Assembly (NCBI RefSeq): GCF_013155465.1
Contig: NZ_JABJVX010000005.1
Coordinates: forward strand, 186,001 to 250,000
Source: Alterinioella nitratireducens
GTDB lineage: Bacteria; Pseudomonadota; Alphaproteobacteria; Rhodobacterales; Rhodobacteraceae
Reading direction: 5' to 3'
DNA: 64,000 bases
Shown: in pieces, positions 33,421 through 43,097 of the stretch
Layout: each line of letters opens with the position of its first letter
How positions within the stretch are numbered: the stretch's first letter is position 1
The notes under the pieces: generated by a model
Told to the model about the DNA's origin: nothing
Databases searched by the model: none
What the model saw: the letters and a program-made list of their open reading frames with translations, nothing else
Made by a program: the position numbers and the translations under genes

Positions 33421-36057
33421 TCAGAAGGCCGGTTTGGTCTGGCGGCGGCGTTGCAGCAGGATCACGATCAAGAGCAGCAGCAGCGCCGGCAGGTAGAAGA
33501 CCTGCTCCGGCAGCCGGTCGCGCGCCATCTGCACGGCGGAGAGTTGCACCGGATCGTCGGCGTAGAAGTCGAAATCGACCAGCGCCTCGGCGGCTTCGGT
33601 GCCGAACATCGGCTCATCCAGCCGCATCGCATCGCCATCGGGGATCAGCAGAAGGCCGGTATTCGACATCCGCGTCGCGGTATCGCCGCCCTCGGCGAAG
33701 ATCACCAGCGTGGTTTCCGCCGTCTCGCCGGTGTTGAAATCCGGCCCCGCGATCTGCAGGCGGATACGCTCGCCCTCGGGCGCCGCGCCAAGCGCCTCCT
33801 CGAACTGGGCGGGCGGCACCTCGATGAACGGATCCTGCACCATGTTCAGCCAGACATTCGGCACGAAGAGGGTGAAGGCCACCAGAAGCAGCGCGGCGCT
33901 TTCATAGATCCGCGATCGGGCCAGGAAATAGCCCTGCGTGGCGGCGGCGAAGAGAAGCATCGCAAATGTCGCGACAACGAAGACGAACACCGCCTGCCCC
34001 ATCCCGGCCCATGTCCCCAGGTCGACGCCATAGAGGATCAGCGTCGGGTTGTAGATGAACAGGAACGGCAGCGCGACGGTGCGCAGGCTATAGAAGAAGG
34101 CGGTGAAACCGGTCTTGATCGGATCGCCCCCCGACACGGCGGCGGCGGCGAAACTGGCCAGCCCCACGGGGGGCGTCACATCCGCCATGATGCCGAAATA
34201 GAACACGAAGAGGTGCGCGGCGATCAGCGGCACGATCAACCCCTCCTGCGCGCCCAGCGACACCACGACCGAGGCCATCAGCGACGAGACCACGATATAA
34301 TTCGCCGTGGTCGGCAGGCCCATGCCCAGGATCAGCGAGAAGAGCCCCACCAGCACCAGCATCAGGAAGAGGATGCCAAAGGACAGCTGTTCGACCAGCC
34401 CGGCAAGCTCTGTCCCGATGGGCGTGCGGGTGACGGTGGCCACGATGATACCGGCGGCCGCCGTGGCGACGCCGATGCCGATCATGTTGCGCGCACCCGC
34501 GATCAGACCGTCGATGAGATCGTTGAAGCCGTTCTTGAACTCGGCCGCGATCTGGCCGCCCTCGCCCCGAAAGAGCGCCTTGAGCGGGCGCTGCGTCAAG
34601 ATGATCCCGATCATCAGCGCGGTGGCGAAGAAGGCCGAGCGCGCGGGGCTTTGCCGTTCCACCATCAGGAACCAGATCAGCACCACGATAGGCAGGATAT
34701 AATGCAGGCCGGTGGAATACATGTCCTTGACCTGCGGCAGCTTGATCTCCTTGGAATTGGGGTCGTCCATCTCGAGGTCGGGCTTGCGCGAGGCGATGGC
34801 GACCAGCCAGAGATAGACCGCTAGCAGCACCACCATCATGATCGGCCCGGTCAGGTCCGGCAGCGTGTCGCGCAGCGCGCCGACGCCATAGATCAGCGCG
34901 GTGAAGCCGACGCCCGCGACGGCAAATCCGATGAACGCCTTGATGATCATGCCGAGGAAGCTCTTGGCCTCGCCCAGGGCGGGCATGTCCTTTTTCAGGG
35001 CCTCCAGATGCACGATATAGACCAGCGCGATATAGCTGATCACGGCGGGGATGAAGGCGTGCTTGATCACCTCGATGTAGGAGATGCCGATGAACTCCAC
35101 CATCAGGAATGCCGCGGCCCCCATGACGGGCGGCATGATCTGACCATTGACCGAGGAGGCGACCTCGACCGAGCCCGCCTGCTCGGCGGTGAAGCCCACC
35201 CGCTTCATCAGCGGAATGGTGAAGGTGCCGGTGGTGACGACATTGGCGATGGAAGAGCCCGAGATCAGCCCGGTCATCGCGCTGCCCACGACGGCGGCCT
35301 TGGCCGGCCCGCCGCGCAGGTGGCCGAGGCCCGCGAAGGCCAGCTGGATGAAGTAATTGCCCGCCCCCGCCTTGTCCAGCAGCGAGCCGAAAAGGACGAA
35401 GAGGAACACGAAAGCGGTGGAGACCCCAAGCGGGATGCCGAAGACGCCGCCCGTATCCAGCCATTGCGCATTGATCAGCGCGGTGAAGGACAGGCCCTCA
35501 TGCTCGATCAGGTCGGGCACCAGCCAGCCCTGCCCGAAATAGGCATAGGCCAGGAAGATCGCCCCGACGATGGTCAGCGCGGGGCCAAGCGCGCGGCGGC
35601 TGGCCTCCAGGAGGACGACAATACCGACCGCGCCGATGATCACCTGCGTCTGCGTCGGCAGGCCCGAGCGGGCCGTCAGCGCCAGAACGTCGGAGAACCA
35701 GAAGACGTAGAACGTGCAAAAGCCACCGATGGCGATCAGGATCCAGTCGGTGATGGGAATGTAGTGGCGCGGAGAGCGCTTGAGCGCCGGATAGGCCAGG
35801 AACGCGAGGACGATGGCGAAAAAGAGATGCAGGGGCCGCGTCTGCGTCGAGTTCATCGCCGGCAGGTATTGCGCGAACCAGAGCTGCGGCTGCGCGATCC
35901 AGAGCTGGAACAGCGACCAGACCAGCGCCAGACCCGAGATCAGCAGCGCGATATTGCGATTGGATGGATCGCGCGCGCCGCTATCGGTGCTGGCGACCAG
36001 ATCCTGCAATTCCTCGTCGGTGAATTGGCGCCCCTCGCGCCCGTCTTGATCCGTCAT
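33421..36057 (-). CDS. TRAP transporter fused permease with C-terminal DUF3394 domain
   Basis: The 878-residue fused 4TM/12TM TRAP permease starts with a soluble 40-residue segment. DctQ-like helices follow, then the DctM part with MTGLISGSSIANVVTTGTFT, NGQIMPPVMGAAAFLMVEF, GMGLPTTANYIVVSSLMAS and VTPPVGLASFAAAAVSGGD. The last about 150 residues are a soluble domain plus final helix, matching DUF3394. It is longer than the other permease in this window (703 residues) because of that extension. It is preceded by its TAXI binding protein gene (115-bp gap with a strong hairpin) and followed by usp. Confidence 0.9.
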   Translation of the reverse strand: MTDQDGREGRQFTDEELQDLVASTDSGARDPSNRNIALLISGLALVWSLFQLWIAQPQLWFAQYLPAMNSTQTRPLHLFFAIVLAFLAYPALKRSPRHYIPITDWILIAIGGFCTFYVFWFSDVLALTARSGLPTQTQVIIGAVGIVVLLEASRRALGPALTIVGAIFLAYAYFGQGWLVPDLIEHEGLSFTALINAQWLDTGGVFGIPLGVSTAFVFLFVLFGSLLDKAGAGNYFIQLAFAGLGHLRGGPAKAAVVGSAMTGLISGSSIANVVTTGTFTIPLMKRVGFTAEQAGSVEVASSVNGQIMPPVMGAAAFLMVEFIGISYIEVIKHAFIPAVISYIALVYIVHLEALKKDMPALGEAKSFLGMIIKAFIGFAVAGVGFTALIYGVGALRDTLPDLTGPIMMVVLLAVYLWLVAIASRKPDLEMDDPNSKEIKLPQVKDMYSTGLHYILPIVVLIWFLMVERQSPARSAFFATALMIGIILTQRPLKALFRGEGGQIAAEFKNGFNDLIDGLIAGARNMIGIGVATAAAGIIVATVTRTPIGTELAGLVEQLSFGILFLMLVLVGLFSLILGMGLPTTANYIVVSSLMASVVVSLGAQEGLIVPLIAAHLFVFYFGIMADVTPPVGLASFAAAAVSGGDPIKTGFTAFFYSLRTVALPFLFIYNPTLILYGVDLGTWAGMGQAVFVFVVATFAMLLFAAATQGYFLARSRIYESAALLLVAFTLFVPNVWLNMVQDPFIEVPPAQFEEALGAAPEGERIRLQIAGPDFNTGETAETTLVIFAEGGDTATRMSNTGLLLIPDGDAMRLDEPMFGTEAAEALVDFDFYADDPVQLSAVQMARDRLPEQVFYLPALLLLLIVILLQRRRQTKPAF

Positions 36058-36106
36058 CGCGCTGTTCCCCCGAGTGGTGCCAAGAAAGGCTGCCAGTTAT
36101 TTTTGG

Positions 36107-36136
36107 CGGTCGGGCACCGTGGGTGGTGCCCGACCG
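36107..36136. other. intercistronic hairpin between TAXI binding protein and TRAP permease genes
   Basis: CGGTCGGGCACC (36107-36118) and GGTGCCCGACCG (36125-36136) form a perfect 12-bp stem with loop GTGGGT. It has no T run. It sits 37 bp after the binding protein stop and could stabilise the upstream mRNA or limit read-through. Confidence 0.65.
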
Positions 36137-36173
36137 GATCTTGTGCCGGCAGGAAGGCGCCGGGGCGTGAGCG

Positions 36174-37142
36174 TCACTCGATCAGGCCAGCCTCGCGGTA
36201 GTAGCGCTCGGCCCCGGGGTGGAGCGGTGCCGACAGGCCGTCATTGGCCATTTCCGCCGGGTCCAGGTTGGCGAATGCGGGATGCAGGCCGCGGAACTGG
36301 TCGATATTCTCGAACACTGCGCTGACCACTTCATAGACGACCTCTTCGGGCACATCGGCCGAAGTCACGAAGGTCGCGCCGACGCCGAAGGTCGTCACGT
36401 CCTCGTCATTGCCGCGATACATGCCGCCGGGAATGGTGGCGACACGGTAGAAGGGATTTTCCTCGACCAGCGTATTCACCGCGTCGCCGGTCACGTTCAC
36501 CAGCACGGAATCGCAGGCGGTGGTGGCCTCCTGGATCGAGCCGGACGGGTGGCCGACGGTGTAGATCATCGCGTCGATATTGTTGTCGCACAGCGCCTGG
36601 CTCTGCTCGGCGGCCTGCAACTCGGCGGCGACCGCGAAGTCATCCATGGTCCAGCCCATCTCGGCCATCAGCACTTCCATCGTGCCGCGCTGACCCGAGC
36701 CGGGGTTGCCCACATTGACGCGCATCCCCCGCAGATCCTCGAAATTCTCGATGCCGGAATCGGCGCGCGCGACAACGGTGAAGGGCTCGGGATGGACCGA
36801 GAAGACGGCCCGCAGGTCTTCGAACGCGCCCTGCTCCTCGAACCGCGAGGTGCCGTTATAGGCGTGATACTGCCAGTCGGACTGCGCCACGCCGAACTCA
36901 AGCTCGCCGCCGCGAATGGCGTTGATGTTGAAGACCGAACCGCCGGTCGATTCCACACCGCAGCGGATGCCATGCTCGGCCCGGTTGCGGTTGACCATCC
37001 GGCAGATCGCGCCGCCGGTCGGGTAATAGACGCCGGTCACACCGCCCGTGCCGATGGCGATGAAAGTGTCCTGCGCGGCGACAGCGCCAGCGCCGAAAAC
37101 CGTCGTGGCCGCGACAAGCGCGCCAACAAAATGCTTGTTCAT
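36174..37142 (-). CDS. TAXI-family TRAP transporter solute-binding protein
   Basis: The 322-residue periplasmic protein has a signal peptide (1-23, ending AVAAQ). The classical TAXI start [28 protein letters not shown] is followed by [25 protein letters not shown] and a C-terminal [14 protein letters not shown]. It is closer to the glutamate/2-oxoglutarate-type TAXI proteins than the copy at 30644. It heads the operon binding protein-permease-usp-aminotransferase. Its leader holds a 10-bp inverted repeat. RBS GGGAG precedes the ATG at 37142. Confidence 0.92.
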   Translation of the reverse strand: MNKHFVGALVAATTVFGAGAVAAQDTFIAIGTGGVTGVYYPTGGAICRMVNRNRAEHGIRCGVESTGGSVFNINAIRGGELEFGVAQSDWQYHAYNGTSRFEEQGAFEDLRAVFSVHPEPFTVVARADSGIENFEDLRGMRVNVGNPGSGQRGTMEVLMAEMGWTMDDFAVAAELQAAEQSQALCDNNIDAMIYTVGHPSGSIQEATTACDSVLVNVTGDAVNTLVEENPFYRVATIPGGMYRGNDEDVTTFGVGATFVTSADVPEEVVYEVVSAVFENIDQFRGLHPAFANLDPAEMANDGLSAPLHPGAERYYREAGLIE

Positions 37143-37162
37143 GATAGTCTCCCTGAGTTTTT

Positions 37163-37191
37163 CATCCTTGAGCATGGATGCCTCAAGGATG
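37163..37191. promoter_or_regulatory. inverted repeat in the leader of the TAXI-TRAP operon
   Basis: CATCCTTGAG (37163-37172) and CTCAAGGATG (37182-37191) form a perfect 10-bp dyad with a 9-nt centre. It lies directly upstream of the Shine-Dalgarno sequence of the binding protein gene. It may be an operator or an mRNA hairpin. Confidence 0.5.
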
Positions 37192-37356
37192 GGGCGAGGA
37201 CCGGAAGATAGTCAAGTGTTGCGGGAGGAACGGTTCCCGCCGGACTGCGCCGGAAGGGATTTTCCAGCCATGGCTCAGGCGACGGGTTTCGATTTGAAAC
37301 TCATGCGCCAGCCCGTCACCGCCGCCGAAATCGTCTGACAGGATCACACCTGTTCG

Positions 37357-38037
37357 TCAGGTCTCGACACCCCACCAGCGCAGGGTGTTTGCCAGATGCG
37401 CGCGAATTGCGGCAGTCGTCGCCTCAAGGTCGCGCGCCTCGAGGGCCGCGATGATCACCAGATGCTCCTCCATGGCCGAAGTGATCCGATCCGGCAGAAA
37501 CGGGCGACTGTTCTGGATCACGGCAATCCGGTCACGGTTTTCGTCATAGAGCCGTTCGGCAAGGTTGGAGCCAATCCCCGCCGACAGCATATCGTGCAGC
37601 GAAAGGTCGGTCTCAATGGCGCGCGCCGACAGGCCGGTGACCGACCGATCCCGTGCAAGGTCGCGCAACGCTTCATGGATCTGGCGCATTTCGTGCAGCG
37701 GCATGTCAAAGCCACCCTCGATCAGGTTGCGCGCGCCCTCGCAATCGAAGATCGCGCGCAGTTCCAGGCATTCGCGCGTGATCTGCGGCCCGGCATCCAT
37801 CACCATCACACCGCGCTTGGGGATCACATCGACCAACCCGGCCGCCTCGGCGCGCTTCACCGCTTCGCGGACTGCCGCAATCGGCATTTCCAGGCGCTCA
37901 ACCAGCATCGGCATGGACAGGAAATTGCCGCTCGCCAACCGCCCGTCACGCAGTTGCGCAATCAGGGCCTTGTAGGCCTGGTCCATCATCAGATCCTTGG
38001 GCGGGCTTTTCGCGGTCATGTCGGTCTCACTGCTCAT
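37357..38037 (-). CDS. GntR-family regulator with FCD effector domain
   Basis: The 226-residue protein has a winged helix at about 17-80 (AYKALIAQLRDGRLASGNFL, then MPIAAVREAVKRAEAAGLV) and an all-helical FCD domain with the conserved acidic and His ligands (DLSLHDML near residue 145, EEHLVIIAAL near 190). FCD proteins usually sense small organic acids through a metal. It lies between the TAXI-TRAP operon (same strand, 214 bp downstream) and the divergent NCS1 permease gene and may control both. Confidence 0.88.
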   Translation of the reverse strand: MSSETDMTAKSPPKDLMMDQAYKALIAQLRDGRLASGNFLSMPMLVERLEMPIAAVREAVKRAEAAGLVDVIPKRGVMVMDAGPQITRECLELRAIFDCEGARNLIEGGFDMPLHEMRQIHEALRDLARDRSVTGLSARAIETDLSLHDMLSAGIGSNLAERLYDENRDRIAVIQNSRPFLPDRITSAMEEHLVIIAALEARDLEATTAAIRAHLANTLRWWGVET

Positions 38038-38039
38038 AC

Positions 38040-38160
38040 TGTCCAGTATCGGAGAAGAATCAGGGCCTGATCTTCAAATATTTTATGAAAGATTTGTCTA
38101 AAAACCTTATGTATCATTTTTTCTAATATAAATGCTAAAATGTTAGATACAATGACAGGC
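38040..38160. promoter_or_regulatory. AT-rich divergent control region of gntR and the NCS1 permease gene
   Basis: This is an unusually AT-rich block for the window. TGTATC (38110-38115) and GATACA (38146-38151) form one symmetric pair, and TCTAAT/GTTAGA (38122-38127 and 38142-38147) another. Likely a GntR operator and both promoters lie here. Confidence 0.5.
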
Positions 38161-38226
38161 CGCGATTTTCGTTGCGTCATCCACCGCAACACCCCCGCGA
38201 GCACCATTCCTAGGGAGGGAGACACA

Positions 38227-39642
38227 ATGACCACCACGCACATGGACCACGCTCCGGGCGACGGCGACACGCTGAACCCGGTCACGGCAGAAGAGAAGTC
38301 CTGGGGCTGGTTCGCCATCTTCAACGTCTGGGCCAATGACATCCAGTCGTTGTTTGGCTACTCGCTGGTGGCCTCGCTCTTCATCTCCTTCGGCGTCAGC
38401 GGCTGGACGGCTTTCACCGCCCTGATCACCGCCAGTCTTTTCGTGATGTTCATGGTCAACCTCTCGGGGGCCGCTGGCGAAAAATACGGGATCCCCTACC
38501 CGGTCTTTGCACGCGCCAGCATGGGCACCGCCGGGGCCAAACTGCCTTCGGTCCTCAGGGCCACGGTCGCAGTGTTCTGGTATGGGGTGCAGGTCTATTT
38601 CGCCTCCACCGCCGTTGCCCTCCTGATCCACTCGCTCACGGGCACCACCGGCGGGGCCGAATACCTGGGCCTCAGCGCCGTCGATTGGATCTCCTTCGTG
38701 ATCGTCTGGGCCTTCCACATCTTGATCTTCTGGCGCGGTATGGACTGGGTCGAAACCTTCCTCAACATCGCCGGCCCCTTCGTCTATGCCGTCATGATCG
38801 GCCTCGTGATCGTGCTTTGGTTCAAATCCGACGGTCAACTGCTCAGCCAGGCGCGCACCATCTTTGTCAGCGCCGACGCCACCTGGACCACCGAGATCAA
38901 CGGCTTCATCGCCATTGTCGGCACGATGGTCGCCTATTTCGCTGCCGTGATGATCAACTTCTCGGACTTCTCACGCTATGCCCGTGACAAGGGCACGATG
39001 GTCAAGGGCAATTTCGCCGGCCTGCCGCTGAACATGATCCTCTTCTCGGCGCTGGCACTGCTGACCACCGCGGGGGCCGCCGTCGTCTATGGCGAGGCGA
39101 TCATCAACCCGACCGAGATCGTCGATCGCACCGACAGCGTCCTTCTCGGCGTTATTGCGGCCATCACCTTCTTCGCCGCGACCGTGGGTATCAACCTGGT
39201 GGCCAACTTCATCCCCGCCGTGAACGGCATCGCCAACCTGGCACCGTCGAAAATCAGCTTCCGCGCCGCTGGCCTGATCACCTCGGGCTTTGCCCTGGTC
39301 ATCGGCGGGCTCTGGACGGCCTTCATCAGCAATTTCGGCATCAGCGGCTTCGTCAACACGCTCGGTGCCACGCTGGCCCCGCTCTATGGCATCCTGATCG
39401 TGGATTACTACCTGCTGCGCAAGCAGTCGTTGAACCGCGATGCGCTCTACAACATGGACGGTGGCGAATACCACTACCGCAACGGCTGGAACGACAACGC
39501 GCTGATCGCATTCGCCATCGCCGCGGTCTTCTCCATCGCAACCGTCTGGGTTCCGGCGCTTGCCCAACTCAGCGGCTATGCCTGGGTCATCGGTGCCGTC
39601 CTGGGTGGCGTGATCTACTACATGCGCGGTCGCGCGGCCTGA
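38227..39642 (+). CDS. NCS1-family nucleobase/cytosine-type permease
   Basis: The 471-residue membrane protein has about 12 helices. The N-terminal signature SWGWFAIFNVWANDIQSLFGYSL and the block GVQVYFASTAVALL mark the NCS1 (cytosine/purine/hydantoin/allantoin) family. The middle segment NFSDFSRYARDKGTM is the typical conserved loop after helix 6. The substrate could be a nucleobase, hydantoin or related ring compound. The ATG at 38227 has AGGGAG upstream; the frame before it has no family similarity. It is divergent from gntR and ends at a bidirectional terminator. Confidence 0.88.
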   Translation: MTTTHMDHAPGDGDTLNPVTAEEKSWGWFAIFNVWANDIQSLFGYSLVASLFISFGVSGWTAFTALITASLFVMFMVNLSGAAGEKYGIPYPVFARASMGTAGAKLPSVLRATVAVFWYGVQVYFASTAVALLIHSLTGTTGGAEYLGLSAVDWISFVIVWAFHILIFWRGMDWVETFLNIAGPFVYAVMIGLVIVLWFKSDGQLLSQARTIFVSADATWTTEINGFIAIVGTMVAYFAAVMINFSDFSRYARDKGTMVKGNFAGLPLNMILFSALALLTTAGAAVVYGEAIINPTEIVDRTDSVLLGVIAAITFFAATVGINLVANFIPAVNGIANLAPSKISFRAAGLITSGFALVIGGLWTAFISNFGISGFVNTLGATLAPLYGILIVDYYLLRKQSLNRDALYNMDGGEYHYRNGWNDNALIAFAIAAVFSIATVWVPALAQLSGYAWVIGAVLGGVIYYMRGRAA

Positions 39643-39725
39643 ACACCATCGGTCCTGCACCCGGCTTGACCATGCAGCCATTTGGTCAGGTCGGGTGGCT
39701 TTTTCGGACACCCGGACACGAAACA

Positions 39726-39755
39726 AAAAGGCCCCGCGAAATCGCGGGGCCTTTT
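39726..39755. terminator. bidirectional terminator between the NCS1 permease gene and pnp
   Basis: AAAAGGCCCCGCG (39726-39738) pairs perfectly with CGCGGGGCCTTTT (39743-39755), loop AAAT. T runs follow on both strands. Confidence 0.9.
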
Positions 39756-39775
39756 CAATCTCATGACGAAACCGC

Positions 39776-41905
39776 TTACTCAGCGTCTTCCTTGGCCAAT
39801 TCCGCGCCGGTCTCCTGGTCGACCATCTTCATCGCCAGGCGCACCTTGCCGCGATCGTCGAAGCCGAGCAGCTTGACCCACACTTCCTGACCCTCTTTCA
39901 GAACGTCCGAGGGGTGGTTCAGGCGGCGGTTCTCGATCTGGCTGACATGCACCAGCCCGTCGCGCTTGCCGAAGAAGTTCACGAAGGCGCCGAAATCGAC
40001 GATCTTCACGACCTTGCCCTTGTAGATCTTGCCTTCCTCGGGCTCGGCCACGATCGAATGGATCATGTCATAGGCTTTCTGGATGGCCTCGCCATTGGGC
40101 GATGCGATCTTGATGATGCCGTCATCGTTGATGTCGACCTTGGCACCCGACACTTCCACGATCTCGCGGATCACCTTGCCGCCCGAGCCGATCACTTCGC
40201 GAATCTTGTCGGTGGGGATCTGCATGGTCTCGATGCGCGGCGCATGGACCGAGAACGAACCCGCCTCGGTCAGGGCCTTGCCCATCTCGTTCAGGATGTG
40301 CAGACGTCCGGCCTTGGCCTGTTCCAGCGCCTTGGACATGATTTCGGGCGTGATGCCCGCAACCTTGATGTCCATCTGGAGCGACGTGATGCCCGCCTCG
40401 GTGCCCGCGACCTTGAAATCCATGTCGCCGAGGTGATCCTCGTCGCCCAGGATGTCGGTCAGAACGGCATAGTCACCGTCCTCTTCCAGGATCAGGCCCA
40501 TCGCCACGCCGGCAACCGGCGATTTCAGCGGCACGCCCGCATCCATCATCGACAGCGACCCGCCGCAGACCGACGCCATCGAGGAGGAGCCGTTCGATTC
40601 GGTGATTTCCGACACCAGACGCACGGTATAGGGGAAATCCGTCGCCGCGGGCAGAACCGCCTGCAACGCGCGCCAGGCCAGTTTGCCGTGGCCGATCTCA
40701 CGCCGACCCGGAGGGCCGACGCGACCCGCTTCGCCGACCGAATAGGGCGGGAAGTTGTAGTGCAGCAGGAAGTTGGATTTGAAGTTGCCATGCAGCGCGT
40801 CGATGAACTGCTCATCGTCGCCGGTGCCAAGCGTGGTCACGACCAGGCCCTGCGTCTCGCCACGGGTAAACAGCGCCGAGCCATGCGTGCGCGGCAGAAG
40901 GCCGGTTTCGCAGACGATGGGCCGGACCGTGTCCAGCGCGCGGCCGTCGATGCGCTTGCCGGTTTTCACGACGTCGCCGCGCAGGACGGAGGCTTCCAGC
41001 TTTTTCAGCGCGGACCCGAGGTTCGGGTCTTCCTGCTGCTCCGCGCTCAGGCTCTCGATGATCGCGGCTTTGGCGTCGGAAACGGCGGTGGTGCGTTCCT
41101 GCTTGTCGGTGATCGCGTAGGCGGCGCGGACCTTGTCCTCACCGGCGGCTTTCACGGCCTCGTAAAGCTCCGAGTAATCGGCGGGCTGGAAATCGAACGG
41201 CTCTTTCGCGGCGCTTTCGGCGAGGCTGATGATCAGGTCGATGACCGGCTGGATCTGCTCATGCGCGAAGGTCACGGCGCCAAGCATTTCCTCTTCGGTC
41301 AGCTCATAGGCCTCGGATTCGACCATCATCACGGCGTTCTTGGTGCCCGCGACGACCAGGTCGAGACGCTGATCGGGGTTGTTGCGCAGGTCGTGCATGT
41401 CGTCGACGGTCGGGTTCAGGACGTAATCGCCATCCTCATAGCCCACGCGGCAGCCCGCGATCGGACCCATGAAGGGCGCGCCGGAAATGGTCAGCGCGGC
41501 CGAGGCGGCGATCATCGCGACCATGTCGGGATCGTTGACCAGGTCATGGCTCAGCACCGTGCACATCACCAGCACTTCGTTCTTGAAGCCGGGGACGAAG
41601 AGCGGGCGGATCGGACGGTCGATCAGGCGCGCGGTCAGCGTCTCCTTCTCGGTCGGACGCGCCTCGCGCTTGAAGAAGCCGCCCGGCACCTTGCCGGCGG
41701 CATAGTATTTTTCCTGGTAATGCACCGTCAGCGGGAAAAAGTCCTGACCCGGTTTCGGCTGCTTGGCAAAGGTCACCGCGGCCATGACGCTGGTTTCGCC
41801 CAGGGTGGCGATGACGCAGCCATCGGCCTGACGGGCAATCTTGCCGGTTTCCAGTGTCAGCGTCTCTTCGCCCCACTGGATGGATTTCGTTGTCACGTTG
41901 AACAT
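39776..41905 (-). CDS. pnp: polyribonucleotide nucleotidyltransferase (PNPase)
   Basis: The 709-residue phosphorolytic 3'-5' exoribonuclease is a core RNA decay enzyme. Two RNase PH-like domains flank a helical domain (visible blocks [22 protein letters not shown] and [20 protein letters not shown]). A KH domain (IRETMQ-like [20 protein letters not shown]) and an S1 domain ([20 protein letters not shown]) follow. A good AGGAAA lies upstream of ATG 41905, and a GC hairpin in the leader recalls the autoregulatory leader of E. coli pnp. In most bacteria rpsO is directly upstream; here rpsO is 4.8 kb away with unrelated genes in between. Confidence 0.97.
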   Translation of the reverse strand: MFNVTTKSIQWGEETLTLETGKIARQADGCVIATLGETSVMAAVTFAKQPKPGQDFFPLTVHYQEKYYAAGKVPGGFFKREARPTEKETLTARLIDRPIRPLFVPGFKNEVLVMCTVLSHDLVNDPDMVAMIAASAALTISGAPFMGPIAGCRVGYEDGDYVLNPTVDDMHDLRNNPDQRLDLVVAGTKNAVMMVESEAYELTEEEMLGAVTFAHEQIQPVIDLIISLAESAAKEPFDFQPADYSELYEAVKAAGEDKVRAAYAITDKQERTTAVSDAKAAIIESLSAEQQEDPNLGSALKKLEASVLRGDVVKTGKRIDGRALDTVRPIVCETGLLPRTHGSALFTRGETQGLVVTTLGTGDDEQFIDALHGNFKSNFLLHYNFPPYSVGEAGRVGPPGRREIGHGKLAWRALQAVLPAATDFPYTVRLVSEITESNGSSSMASVCGGSLSMMDAGVPLKSPVAGVAMGLILEEDGDYAVLTDILGDEDHLGDMDFKVAGTEAGITSLQMDIKVAGITPEIMSKALEQAKAGRLHILNEMGKALTEAGSFSVHAPRIETMQIPTDKIREVIGSGGKVIREIVEVSGAKVDINDDGIIKIASPNGEAIQKAYDMIHSIVAEPEEGKIYKGKVVKIVDFGAFVNFFGKRDGLVHVSQIENRRLNHPSDVLKEGQEVWVKLLGFDDRGKVRLAMKMVDQETGAELAKEDAE

Positions 41906-41921
41906 GTATCGTTTCCTATCA

Positions 41922-41950
41922 GGGGGCGCTCCCGGCCTTCCGGGTCCCCC
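41922..41950 (-). promoter_or_regulatory. leader hairpin of pnp
   Basis: GGGGG (41922-41926) and CCCCC (41946-41950) enclose an inner stem CCCGG/CCGGG with loop CCTT. It is placed just upstream of the pnp Shine-Dalgarno site. RNase III plus PNPase autoregulation through a leader stem is known in E. coli; a similar use here is inferred. Confidence 0.45.
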
Positions 41951-42139
41951 GTGTCTATGGCGGCCCCATTGCCGCCGACCCCAATCCTATCGTGCGACGC
42001 CGGGGTCCATCGCGTCACGTCTCAGATTGGGGGGCCTTACACTGGTTTTGACGAATTTGAAAGCGATCTCTTCTTGTTTCACGCGCTCCGGGGTGATCTG
42101 ACCCATCCCCATGACCTGCCGACCGGAGGAAGAGAGCCC

Positions 42140-43093
42140 ATGACATCGCCCCGAACCCTACTGCTGCACACCGGCGGCACCATCGGCATGGCCCCCTCGC
42201 CCGAGGGGCTGCACCCCGCCACCGGTCTCGTTGAACGCGCGCTGGACCGGCTGGAGGCGGGCGGCGCGGTGGACCTCAAGCGGCTGGACCCGCTGATCGA
42301 CAGCGCCAATGCCACGCCCGAGGACTGGAACCGGCTGAGCGCCGAGATCGCGGCGCACCATGCCGATTACGGCAGTTTCGTCATCACCCACGGCACCGAC
42401 ACGCTGGCCTTCACCGCCTCGGCGCTGGCCATGGCGCTGGAGGGGCTGGACAAGCCGGTGATCCTGACCGGCGCGATGGTGCCGCTGGAACAACCCGGCA
42501 GCGATGGCGAAAGGAACCTGGCCGATGCCCTGCGGATCGCGGGCGAAGCCGAACCGGGCGTCTGGATCCAGTTCGCGGGCCAGCTTTTGCGCGGGCCGCG
42601 GGCGCGCAAGGTTCACAGCGCGGCGCATGATGCGTTCTCGGGCTGGCCCTCGGAGCGCATGCCGCGCCGGGCGGGGCCAAGGCTGATCCGCCACGCCTTC
42701 GGGCGCGCCTCGATCGCCGTGCTGCCGGTCGCGCCGGGCTGCGCGATGCAGGTGATCGAGCATGCCATGAAGGTCTGCGACGGGATCGTGCTGCGCTGTT
42801 ATGGCAGTGGCACGGTGCCGAACGATCCGGTGCTGGCCGGGGCGCTTGAGGCCGCCGCCGCGCGCGCCATCCCGGTCGTCGCGGTCAGCCAGACCCTGGA
42901 GGGGGGCACCACGCTCGGCACCTACGAGGCCGGGGCCATCCTGCTGCGCCACGGCGTCATCGACGGGCGCGACATGACGCTGGAGGCGGCCTACGCCAAG
43001 CTGGCGCTGGCCCTTGCGACCTGCCCCGACCTCGCCGCGCAACGCGCCTTTGTCGAGGCACCCCTCTGCGGCGAGTTCGGCCCGACGACCTGA
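42140..43093 (+). CDS. L-asparaginase (type I/cytoplasmic)
   Basis: The 317-residue amidohydrolase has both threonine motifs of the asparaginase family: LLLHTGGTIGM (about 6-16) and VITHGTDTLAFTASALA (about 77-93). Later blocks are ILTGAMVP and VLRCYGSGTVP. There is no signal peptide, so it is cytoplasmic. A long open frame continues upstream antisense to pnp, but ATG 42140 with GGAGGAAGAG upstream is the clear start. It converges 4 bp from the fatty acid hydroxylase gene. Confidence 0.92.
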   Translation: MTSPRTLLLHTGGTIGMAPSPEGLHPATGLVERALDRLEAGGAVDLKRLDPLIDSANATPEDWNRLSAEIAAHHADYGSFVITHGTDTLAFTASALAMALEGLDKPVILTGAMVPLEQPGSDGERNLADALRIAGEAEPGVWIQFAGQLLRGPRARKVHSAAHDAFSGWPSERMPRRAGPRLIRHAFGRASIAVLPVAPGCAMQVIEHAMKVCDGIVLRCYGSGTVPNDPVLAGALEAAAARAIPVVAVSQTLEGGTTLGTYEAGAILLRHGVIDGRDMTLEAAYAKLALALATCPDLAAQRAFVEAPLCGEFGPTT

Positions 43094-43097
43094 TCGC

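Noticed and set aside
33004-35464. Long antisense and off-frame reading frames over the second TRAP permease gene
   Set aside because: The minus strand frame has all TRAP signature motifs; the others are charged low-complexity shadows.
39914-42139. 742-codon open frame antisense to pnp, continuous with the asparaginase gene
   Set aside because: It is the reverse strand of pnp. Such long antisense frames are common in high-GC genes because stop codons are rare; the asparaginase has its own ribosome site and start at 42140.
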